A DNA stretch of 64,000 nt from the NCBI GenBank assembly GCA_964419545.1, contig CAYQQU010000003.1:97226-161225 (forward strand), written 5' to 3'. The stretch comes from CAYQQU01 sp964419545. GTDB taxonomy: Bacteria; Bacteroidota; Bacteroidia; Chitinophagales; Saprospiraceae. Below the pieces are notes generated by a model. The model saw nothing but the letters and a program-made list of their open reading frames with translations. It searched no databases and had not been told where the DNA came from. Below, piece after piece: positions 13,664 through 21,305 of the stretch. The first letter of the stretch is position 1; the number at the start of each line of letters is the position of its first letter. Both the position numbers and the translations under genes were made by a program.

Positions 13664-16609
13664 ATGACTTCCCAAGAACTCGAACAATATCTGGGGATAA
13701 GACTGACGGAACAGCCCGATCTGCGATTGCTCAAAAAATATGATTACCCCAACACCTATGCTCAAAATGAACAAGGGAACATAATTGGCCTCAATTTACG
13801 GGGAAACCAGCTGACGGATGAACAGTTGCAACCGGTTTGGAGGCTTTCGGAATTGCAGGTCCTGAACTTGAGCGAAAACAAATTGTTGCGCGTAAAGGTG
13901 CCGGCTAGCTTTTCAGATTTATGGTTCCTGAACCTCAGTGAGAATCCTCAATTGGAAAACCTTACTTTTTCATCGGGATTGGAAAAGTTAGAGATAGCTG
14001 ACTTAAGTCAATGCAGATTGCAAAAAATTACTTTTAACACGTGCTTTCAGACGCTGCGCTATCTTTATTTGCAGAAGAACGAAATACGGCGCATCCATTT
14101 TGGGGAAGGATGGGAAGCATTGGAACTTCTTGACTTAAGCGAGAATGCACTTACCACCTTCGACTTGCCTAGCGGTTTTAACAAGCTTGCCTATTTATAC
14201 TTGAATGGAAACCGGCTGAAAAAGCTCAATTTTTCAGCGGAATTACCTGCTCTTGACACCCTGAATCTGAAAGATAACCGGATCGCCAACCTTGCCGAGA
14301 ATTTTTTCCAACCGTTGCCTCAATTGCAAACCTTGTATCTACAAAATAACCCGTTTCCGACTACCGTTCGTGGGACGATTGACAAATCTGGATATCAAAA
14401 TTGCCTGGACATCCTGTTACAATATTTACGGGAGTTGAAGAAAGGAAAGGCTTTGGATAATGAGTGTAAAGTACTGTTGATCGGCAATGGCAATGTAGGG
14501 AAGAGTTGTTTTGCAAGGCGACTGATCCACGACGAATTCGAACCGGAATGGCGTTCCACCCATGGGATTGTTCTAGAGGAACAATATCCACTGGATGATT
14601 ACTTACTGAATATTTGGGATTTTGGGGGCCAAGATATTTATCACGCAACGCACCGCCTTTTTATGCAGGCTGATGCTGTATATCTCATTTTATGGGACAA
14701 GGATACCGAAAACCTCACTCATACCATGCGGCAGGAGCATGGAGAAGAGCGGCGATATCGCAACTACCGCTTACCCTATTGGCTGTATTACGCGATTCAG
14801 CAAGGAAATGGAAGCCCGGTAATTATCGTACAGACCAAAACTGGAAAGCACGGAGTCATTGACCTGCCCGAAATCCGAGAGGCATTTGCATCCCGCTTAC
14901 CTTTTTTATCTTTTCACCACATCGAATCAGAAGACGACGACTGGGAAGAAAATGGGTATCGAAAATTGTTGGTTGACCTCAACAATGCCGTGAAGCGCAT
15001 CAAGCCAAAACAAAAAATTCCTGCCAATTATGCAAACCTAAGGGCTGCTTTACGCAATCTGCAGAGAGCGGGGAAACAGAATAGATTATCTCTCACTGAT
15101 TACTTTCGGCTAGCGGAAGACATCGAAAATCCGATGCAAGTGTTGGAAGATTGGCTGGTCAAGACTGGCGTCGTTTTTTATCGAAAAGGTTTTTTTCACG
15201 ACGAAATCATCTTGGATCAAGAGTGGGCCATCAAAGCGGTATACACGGTATTTGATCGGGGAGAGCACGGTTTTTATTATCATCTCAAGGCGCTGCAACG
15301 GGAAAAGGGGTATATCTCTGGAAAAGACCTGGGCCGAGCTTGGCAAGACTATACCGCGGCGGAAAGAGCGTTATTCGTCAGTTTCATGCGCTCCTGTGAG
15401 ATGTGCTACGAACCAAATGAGGAAATAGGTAGTTGGCGTTGGACTCCGTTTGACGAAAGGCGCTTTGTCGCCCCTCAGTTGCTGCCGGAACAACCGGATC
15501 CTTCGATCGCAGATGCATGGGAAGACCGTGAATCTTTGTATTTCCGCTATACACACGAATTTCTGCATTATGGGGTCATTCAAAGCTTTATTGTCCGCAC
15601 CCAATCTCTGGCGGAGCCAAAGGGAATTTGGCGCTCGGGGATTTATTTACGAGCGGAAAAGGATCGGGCACTGATCGAAGCTAAAGAAACCGAGCTATTG
15701 ATACGGGTGACCAAGCAAAGCAAAGGCCTGCTTGAAAAAATCCGGAAGTTGCTGGAAGAGCTACAAGATGAGAACGGGAAAGAAAGCGTCAGTTTAGATG
15801 GCCAAAACTACGTTTTACTCCAAACTCTGGAAGCTTATCCGCCTGATTTGCCTAAAATTGAATGCCATAACCAGCCGGGAAAATGGCTGCCGGTTGCTCC
15901 GTTTAAAGTCTTTCTGTCGAAATATGATCGGGCCAGAAACGAACCAGAAGCTAAAGAACTGATACAAAAAGCAGTAAATAAGCCAGACTTACCCCCAGAA
16001 TTCCTGAAAAAGCCGGAGCCCAAAATTTACTTTTCTTACGCCTGGGGCGATCAGGGGGAAAATGGAGAGGGATTGGTTGATTTGCTTTTCGATTCGCTTT
16101 ACTATGATGATTTCCGTGTGCTCAGAGACAACTATGATATCGATTATGGGGAGTTGATCAGTGAATATATGAAGGAAATGGGGGACGGGGATCTGATTTT
16201 GGTTTTCATGAGTGAAAAATATGCCAAATCGCCCTATTGTATGTACGAACTGTTCCGGATTGCTCAAAACTGCCAATGGGATAAAAGCCAATTTTCCAAT
16301 CGTGTCCTGCCGATAGTAGTGGAACTAGTACGCTTTGATAAACCGGAAGTTCTGGAGCTCTTTTTTGCCCATTGGGATAAACAAGAAGAAGATTGGTCTA
16401 GAATAATGGATAAAAGAAAAAAGGCAGGGCGAAATACCGAAGGTATACAACGTAAATACAATATGGCCCATTCTATTAATTATCACTTCGATAAACTGTC
16501 GGATTGGCTGATCGATATCAACGGCTGTAATAATCGGCTGCTTTCTGAAAACGATTTTGAGGCAATCAAAGAGATCATCCGCAAACGGTTAGGGGGAAAA
16601 GATGAATAG
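13664..16609 (+). CDS. LRR-Roc-COR-TIR (Roco-type) signalling protein
   Basis: A 981-aa protein, numbered here from the ATG at 13664. Residues about 40-235 are leucine-rich repeats of roughly 21-24 residues (LQVLNLSENKL, LRYLYLQKNEI, LDTLNLKDNRI). Residues about 266-430 are a Roc GTPase: IGNGNVGKS P-loop, THG for G2, DFGGQ for G3; the G4 motif is atypical (QTKT in place of NKxD). A COR-like dimerisation region follows to about 770. The C-terminus, about 785-930, is a TIR domain starting PKIYFSYAWGD, with the SPYCMYEL helix supplying the glutamate (about 861) expected in NAD-cleaving TIRs. There is no signal peptide. Its stop overlaps the start of DGR target 2 by 8 bp, which strongly suggests co-translation and joint function. 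Roco proteins cycle through nucleotide-controlled dimers; a sensor-switch-effector role is inferred. It is AT-richer than the flanking chromosome. Confidence 0.92.
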   Translation: MTSQELEQYLGIRLTEQPDLRLLKKYDYPNTYAQNEQGNIIGLNLRGNQLTDEQLQPVWRLSELQVLNLSENKLLRVKVPASFSDLWFLNLSENPQLENLTFSSGLEKLEIADLSQCRLQKITFNTCFQTLRYLYLQKNEIRRIHFGEGWEALELLDLSENALTTFDLPSGFNKLAYLYLNGNRLKKLNFSAELPALDTLNLKDNRIANLAENFFQPLPQLQTLYLQNNPFPTTVRGTIDKSGYQNCLDILLQYLRELKKGKALDNECKVLLIGNGNVGKSCFARRLIHDEFEPEWRSTHGIVLEEQYPLDDYLLNIWDFGGQDIYHATHRLFMQADAVYLILWDKDTENLTHTMRQEHGEERRYRNYRLPYWLYYAIQQGNGSPVIIVQTKTGKHGVIDLPEIREAFASRLPFLSFHHIESEDDDWEENGYRKLLVDLNNAVKRIKPKQKIPANYANLRAALRNLQRAGKQNRLSLTDYFRLAEDIENPMQVLEDWLVKTGVVFYRKGFFHDEIILDQEWAIKAVYTVFDRGEHGFYYHLKALQREKGYISGKDLGRAWQDYTAAERALFVSFMRSCEMCYEPNEEIGSWRWTPFDERRFVAPQLLPEQPDPSIADAWEDRESLYFRYTHEFLHYGVIQSFIVRTQSLAEPKGIWRSGIYLRAEKDRALIEAKETELLIRVTKQSKGLLEKIRKLLEELQDENGKESVSLDGQNYVLLQTLEAYPPDLPKIECHNQPGKWLPVAPFKVFLSKYDRARNEPEAKELIQKAVNKPDLPPEFLKKPEPKIYFSYAWGDQGENGEGLVDLLFDSLYYDDFRVLRDNYDIDYGELISEYMKEMGDGDLILVFMSEKYAKSPYCMYELFRIAQNCQWDKSQFSNRVLPIVVELVRFDKPEVLELFFAHWDKQEEDWSRIMDKRKKAGRNTEGIQRKYNMAHSINYHFDKLSDWLIDINGCNNRLLSENDFEAIKEIIRKRLGGKDE

Positions 16610-17351
16610 TGGTTTCGAAGATTTATCCAATCCGGTTTTCGAAGAAACCCTTTCCAGTGGTTTCCCTTTCGAAATGGTACTGGTAAGAGGCGGCTCCTTT
16701 CAGATGGGTAACGAAGACGAGGCGGCTTTTAGCAGTGAAAGGCCAATACACGAGGTGACCGTAAGCGACTTTGCCATAGGGAAATACCTGGTTACCCAAG
16801 CGTTGTGGAAGGCGGTGATGGGCGAAGGTGGCAACCCCTCCTACTTTAAAGGCGATCGACGCCCCGTCGAATCAATTTCCTGGCTCGAAGCGCAGAATTT
16901 TATTAAAAAGCTAAATCAGCAAACGGAAGGCGGTTACCGGTTGCCCACGGAGGCGGAATGGGAATATGCCGCCCGGGGCGGCCGGGAAAGCCAAAATTAC
17001 AAGTACGCCGGCGGCAACAAGCTGAAGGAGGTAGGGTGGTTTAGAGATAATAGCCACGGCGAAACTAAAACCGTTGGATTGAAAGACCCAAATGAGCTTG
17101 GTTTGTACGACATGAGTGGTAATGTGTACGAATGGGTGGAAGACCAATGGCACGATAATTATGAGGGGGCGCCGTCAGACGGCTCGGCTTGGGTAGATCA
17201 GTCGAAGGGCGCTGATCGCGTTCTGCGCGGCGGCGGTTGGGACTTCAACCCGCGGTTTTGCCGCGTTTCGGACCGCTTCAACGGCGGTCCTGAGTTTCGC
17301 GACTTCGATGTCGGGTTTCGGTTGGTGTTGGTCCGTCAGTTCAGTCCGTGA
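16602..17351 (+). CDS. DGR target protein 2: FGE-sulfatase/C-type-lectin-fold protein
   Basis: A 249-aa relative of target 1 with the same fold: MVLVRGGSFQMGNEDEA, FAIGKYLVTQALWKAVMG, YRLPTEAEWEYAARGG, GLYDMSGNVYEWVEDQWH and VGFRLVLVRQ. The FGE catalytic cysteines are absent. VR2 (17202-17339) forms the C-terminus. It has about 16 extra N-terminal residues before the domain and is only moderately similar to target 1 up to about residue 113, yet the next 261 bp differ by just two bases, which points to recent gene conversion. It begins inside the 3' end of the TIR gene with AGGGGGA about 6-12 bases upstream of the ATG. With no signal peptide, it is probably the cytoplasmic sensing partner of the LRR-Roc-COR-TIR protein. 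Confidence 0.94.
   Translation: MNSGFEDLSNPVFEETLSSGFPFEMVLVRGGSFQMGNEDEAAFSSERPIHEVTVSDFAIGKYLVTQALWKAVMGEGGNPSYFKGDRRPVESISWLEAQNFIKKLNQQTEGGYRLPTEAEWEYAARGGRESQNYKYAGGNKLKEVGWFRDNSHGETKTVGLKDPNELGLYDMSGNVYEWVEDQWHDNYEGAPSDGSAWVDQSKGADRVLRGGGWDFNPRFCRVSDRFNGGPEFRDFDVGFRLVLVRQFSP
17202..17339 (+). repeat. DGR variable region VR2
   Basis: 138 bp aligned without gaps to the TR. There are 20 differences, 19 of them at TR adenines and one at a C (opposite 13426, silent). VR1 and VR2 carry different residues at most variable codons, e.g. LNY versus DFN after GGSW/GGGW, showing independent mutagenesis from one template. Confidence 0.95.
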
Positions 17352-17356
17352 GCCCA

Positions 17357-17386
17357 CCGGCTCGCCGACGCCGGCAGGCGGGCCGG
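17357..17386 (+). promoter_or_regulatory. Hairpin 17 nt downstream of VR2, probable retrohoming element
   Basis: The arms ccggctcgcc (17357-17366) and ggcgggccgg (17377-17386) form a 10-bp stem with one T-G pair and a 10-nt loop. Position and stem length equal those of the VR1 hairpin, with one compensatory pair change and one pair strengthened from T-G to C-G. Confidence 0.75.
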
Positions 17387-17519
17387 GAAGAGGGCGCGGT
17401 GGAACCGGTCGGAGCAAGGCGCCAACGGGAGTAGGCGCCGGTGAAGGCCGGATGCGCCGCGCCCGGCGGGGGATCCCAATATCAAAATAATGGTTGAACA
17501 AAAAATTAAAAAGTTCCCC

Positions 17520-17616
17520 CGCTCGTCCCAGTCTCCCGACTGGGATGCCATATCCCGCGGTCTCTGACCGCACGGCTGTGAGCTGGGATGCCAGTCTGAA
17601 GACCGGGGCCGGCGTC
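17520..17616 (+). repeat. 97-bp direct repeat, right copy flanking the DGR island
   Basis: 95 of 97 bases are identical to 10870-10966, in the same orientation. The 4.7-kb HRDC-RT-TR-TIR block and both targets lie between the copies. It carries the same two hairpins as the left copy. Confidence 0.8.
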
Positions 17617-17819
17617 GCAAAGATATATTTCAAACTCCCTGCCTTTAATTTACCATCGCTCCCAAAGAATCTTCATTTCTTTTCCTAACTTTGTCTCCTC
17701 ACTTCCAACACCTTGGGCGTCGCGGTCAGCGGCCCAGCGCATCAACAAGCGCAGCCAAGCCCATTCCCACCCCAGGACCAACCAATCCAGCATTTTCATA
17801 ACCGACCAAAGTATCGACC

Positions 17820-20800
17820 ATGACGGCAAGAATCACCCTCATCGCTTTACTGTTCATCAACGCTGCCTCGTTCCTCGGCGGACAGGCCGTCAACGTGGAG
17901 CACTTCAAAGCACTCGCGCCCCGCAGCATCGGCCCGGCGGGCATGAGCGGGCGCATCACCAGTATCGACGTCGACCTGAGCAATCCGGATATCATCTACG
18001 CCGGAGCGGCTTCCGGCGGCGTCTGGAAATCGGTCAGCGGCGGCATCGACTGGCAGCCGGTATTCGACGAACAGCCGGTGCAGGCCATCGGCGCAGTGGC
18101 GATCGACCAAAATACACCCGACGTCGTATGGGTGGGCACCGGCGAAGGCAACCCCCGCAACTCGCACAATACCGGCGAGGGCGTCTTCAAGTCGCTCGAC
18201 GGCGGCGCGACCTGGACGTGCATGGGCCTGAAGGAAACCCGCAACATCCACCGCATCCTCATCCATCGCGATAATCCCGACGTGGTCTACGTGGCGGCTT
18301 TCGGTACGATCTGGGGCCCCAACGAGGCGCGCGGCGTCTACCGCACCGTCGACGGCGGCAAGAACTGGGAAAAGGTGCTCTACGTCAACGAACAAACGGG
18401 CTGCGCCGACCTGGTGGTCGATCCTACCAATCCCAACAAGCTCATCGCCGCCATGTATGAGTACGGCCGCCGGCCGTGGACGTACAACTCGGGCGGCCCC
18501 GGCTCGGGCCTCTACGTTTCGCTGGACGGCGGCGAAACGTGGACGGAACGCACCGAAGAAGACGGACTGCCGAAAGGCGAGCTCGGCCGCATCGGACTGG
18601 CCATCGCCCCCTCCAAGCCTAATATCGTCTACGCGCTGATCGAAGCCGAAAAGAACGCCCTCTACAAGTCGACCGACGGCGGCCGGAAATGGAAAAAGAT
18701 CGCCGACAAAAATATCGGCAATCGGCCGTTCTACTACGCCGACATCTTCGTCGATCCGAAAAACGAAAACCGCCTCTACAACCTCTACTCGCTGGTGTCG
18801 CGCAGCGAAGACGGCGGCAAGACCTTCGAGACCATCCTGCCTTATTCCGAAGGGGTGCACCCCGACCACCACGCCATGTGGATCCATCCCGACGACCCCG
18901 ACTTTATGATCAACGGCAACGACGGCGGGCTCTACATCACGCGCGACGGCGGCGAGAACTGGCGCTTCGCGGAAAACCTGCCGGTAGGCCAGTTCTACCA
19001 CGTCAGCTACGATATGTCGATCCCCTACCGCGTGGGCGGCGGCATGCAGGATAACGGCTCGTGGGTCGGCCCCAGCCGCGTCTGGCAATCGGGCGGCATC
19101 CGCAATCACCACTGGCAGGAAGTGTACTTCGGCGACGGCTTCGACGTCAACTTCCAGCCCGATGATCCCGACCAGGTCTACGCCATGTCGCAGGGCGGCA
19201 ACCTGGCCTACATCGACCTGCAGACGGGCAAATCGATGAGCATACAGCCGGTGCATCCCGAAGGCGAAGAGCTGCGCTTCAACTGGAACGCGGCCCTGGC
19301 CCAGGACCCCTTCGCACCCTGCGGCGTCTACTACGGCAGCCAGTACGTGCACTACTCGAACGACTGCGGCCAGAGCTGGGAGATCATCTCACCCGACCTG
19401 ACTACCGACGATCCGGAAAAACAAAAACAGGACGAAAGCGGCGGCCTGACCATCGACGATACCCAGGCCGAAAACCATACCACCATCCTCGCCGTCGCCC
19501 CCAGCCCGGTCGACCGCCAGGTGATCTGGGTGGGCGCCGACGACGGCAACCTGCAACTGACACGCGACGGCGGCCGGAACTGGACCAACCTCGCCGATCG
19601 CCTGCCGGGCGTCAAAGCGGGCAGCTGGTTCCCCTTCATCGAAGTGTCCCGGAAAGAGGCCGGCGAAGCCTTCGTCGTGGTCAACGACTATCGCCGCAAC
19701 GACTACCGCCCGATGGTGTTCCACACCGACGACTACGGCGCTACCTTCCGCCGCATCGTCGACGAAAATCAGGTGCACGGCCACGCCCTCTCCATCGTAC
19801 AGGATCCGGTGGAACCCAAGCTGCTGTGGTTGGGCGCCGACTACGGCCTCTACTTCAGCATCGACCGGGGCAAGACCTGGAATAAATGGGACGAAGGCTT
19901 CCCTTCCGTCTCGACCAGCGACCTTAAGATTCACCCGCGCGAGCACGACCTGATCGTCGGCACCTTCGGCCGGTCGCTCTGGATTCTCGACGATATCCGG
20001 CCCATCCGCGAAGTGGCTCGCACCGGCGGGGAAATACTGGAGGAACCCTTCCGCGCCTTCCCGGCGCCCGACGCCTACCTGGCGGAATACAAGTCGGTGG
20101 CCGGCACGCGCTTCGCCGGCGACGGCATCTACCGCGGCGAAAACCAACGCAGCGGCGCCATGCTGACGCTTTGGGTAAAACCCGGTGAGCTGCCGGCGCC
20201 GGAAAAAGAAACGGAAGCTATGGAAATGGAAGAAGAAGAAGAAGAAGAGGAAACATCAGAAAAGCAGGAAGGAGAAGACAAAAAAGCCAGGCGCCCGAAG
20301 AAAGTGAACGTGCGGGTGATCGATGCCGCCGGCGACACCATCCGCACCTTTTCCGAAGAGGTAGACACCGGCATGGTGCGCCTCTACTGGAACCTGCGGC
20401 GCGACGGCGTGGCTTTCCCCTCCCGCCGCGAGCGCAAGCCCGATGCCGATCCGCCCACCGGCCCCGAAGTGCTGCCGGGCGACTACAAGCTGGTTTTTAC
20501 CTACGGCGATTTCATAGATTCCACGGTGGTGACCGTGCAGCCCGATCCGCGCCTCGACCTCAGCCTGGCCGACCGGAAAGCGCAGGATGCAGCTTACGAT
20601 AGTTTTGCCGCCCTGGTGGAAAAAGCAACGGCGGCCTTTAAACAGCTGCGCGAAGCCCGCAAAACGATCAAGCGGGTCGATACGGCCCTGGAACACGCAC
20701 CCGACAGCACCAAAAAGGAGATCGCCAAACTCGGCAAGAGCCTGCAAGACAGCCTCGACCAACTGGAAAAACAGTACATGGAGCCGGAAAACCAAAAAGG

Positions 20801-21047
20801 CATCCAGCGCAATTCGGAAGACCTCAATTCGACCCTGTACAGCACCTACTACCGCCTGCGCAGCAGCGAAGGCGAACCCAACCAGGCTGCCCGCGTGATG
20901 ATGGAGAAAACCCGGAAACAGACGACGGAGATCCTGGAAAAGGTCAATGCCTTTATGCAGCATGATTTTGCGGAATACCGGAAGAAGGTGGAAGCCGTCC
21001 GGTTTTCTCTTTTCGAAGAAATGGAGCCGGTGGAACTGGGGAACTGA
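17820..21047 (+). CDS. Secreted BNR/sortilin-type beta-propeller protein
   Basis: A 1075-aa protein with a signal peptide (MTARITLIALLFINAASFLGG). Residues about 30-740 hold many BNR/Asp-box repeats of the form S.DGG..W (VYRTVDGGKNW, YVSLDGGETW, YKSTDGGRKW, LTRDGGRNW), as in sortilin/VPS10 and sialidase-type propellers. Members are often annotated as glycosyl hydrolases, but no catalytic residues can be assigned here. At about 795-830 there is a very acidic then basic linker with a run of glutamates (EEEEEEEE), followed by a beta segment and a coiled-coil-like end (about 920-1060). It probably acts in the periplasm or on the cell surface. It is convergent with the tricorn-like gene, with palindromes between their 3' ends. 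Confidence 0.8.
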   Translation: MTARITLIALLFINAASFLGGQAVNVEHFKALAPRSIGPAGMSGRITSIDVDLSNPDIIYAGAASGGVWKSVSGGIDWQPVFDEQPVQAIGAVAIDQNTPDVVWVGTGEGNPRNSHNTGEGVFKSLDGGATWTCMGLKETRNIHRILIHRDNPDVVYVAAFGTIWGPNEARGVYRTVDGGKNWEKVLYVNEQTGCADLVVDPTNPNKLIAAMYEYGRRPWTYNSGGPGSGLYVSLDGGETWTERTEEDGLPKGELGRIGLAIAPSKPNIVYALIEAEKNALYKSTDGGRKWKKIADKNIGNRPFYYADIFVDPKNENRLYNLYSLVSRSEDGGKTFETILPYSEGVHPDHHAMWIHPDDPDFMINGNDGGLYITRDGGENWRFAENLPVGQFYHVSYDMSIPYRVGGGMQDNGSWVGPSRVWQSGGIRNHHWQEVYFGDGFDVNFQPDDPDQVYAMSQGGNLAYIDLQTGKSMSIQPVHPEGEELRFNWNAALAQDPFAPCGVYYGSQYVHYSNDCGQSWEIISPDLTTDDPEKQKQDESGGLTIDDTQAENHTTILAVAPSPVDRQVIWVGADDGNLQLTRDGGRNWTNLADRLPGVKAGSWFPFIEVSRKEAGEAFVVVNDYRRNDYRPMVFHTDDYGATFRRIVDENQVHGHALSIVQDPVEPKLLWLGADYGLYFSIDRGKTWNKWDEGFPSVSTSDLKIHPREHDLIVGTFGRSLWILDDIRPIREVARTGGEILEEPFRAFPAPDAYLAEYKSVAGTRFAGDGIYRGENQRSGAMLTLWVKPGELPAPEKETEAMEMEEEEEEEETSEKQEGEDKKARRPKKVNVRVIDAAGDTIRTFSEEVDTGMVRLYWNLRRDGVAFPSRRERKPDADPPTGPEVLPGDYKLVFTYGDFIDSTVVTVQPDPRLDLSLADRKAQDAAYDSFAALVEKATAAFKQLREARKTIKRVDTALEHAPDSTKKEIAKLGKSLQDSLDQLEKQYMEPENQKGIQRNSEDLNSTLYSTYYRLRSSEGEPNQAARVMMEKTRKQTTEILEKVNAFMQHDFAEYRKKVEAVRFSLFEEMEPVELGN

Positions 21048-21070
21048 AGCCGTTTTACATAGACCCGGAA

Positions 21071-21120
21071 AATTAACCCGGATTATTCTATTGCGAAACC
21101 ACGAATGATCCGGGTTAATT
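21071..21120. terminator. Hairpin of the aacccggattatt family, likely bidirectional terminator
   Basis: aattaacccggattatt at 21071 pairs with aatgatccgggttaatt ending at 21120, with one mismatch, between two convergent genes. The same arms recur at 7358, 44298 and 52896, so this is a repeated element rather than a unique terminator. Confidence 0.6.
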
Positions 21121-21123
21121 CTC

Positions 21124-21287
21124 AGAGCTTGTTTGGAGGTAGTGCTTTTGAAGCGAAAAACTCAGATTTTGGGTTCTCCCGAAGGGATTTTTCCGGCTCA
21201 TAGCAGCGCTACGGGTCGGAAAAATGCCACAGGGAGGTTCCAAGAGCTGGGTTTTGCAGCCAAAATGACTACCTCCAAACAAGCTCT
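21124..21287. repeat. 164-bp imperfect palindrome with 20-bp perfect ends
   Basis: The ends agagcttgtttggaggtagt (21124-21143) and their complement (21268-21287) are perfect. The interior is also imperfectly self-complementary around agcagcgct at about 21202-21210. There is no ORF. It resembles a non-autonomous mobile element, or cruciform-forming repeat, next to the tricorn-like gene stop. Confidence 0.65.
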
Positions 21288-21305
21288 CAGGGAGTACTGG
21301 CGCCT

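Larger units (their letters stand above)
17352..17819. other. 468-bp intergenic region closing the DGR island
   Basis: Apart from the VR2 hairpin and the 97-bp repeat (17520-17616), there is no recognisable gene. The first half is GC-rich and continues the VR-adjacent structured DNA. After the repeat the sequence becomes AT-rich and leads to the promoter of the BNR-repeat gene at 17820. Confidence 0.6.
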
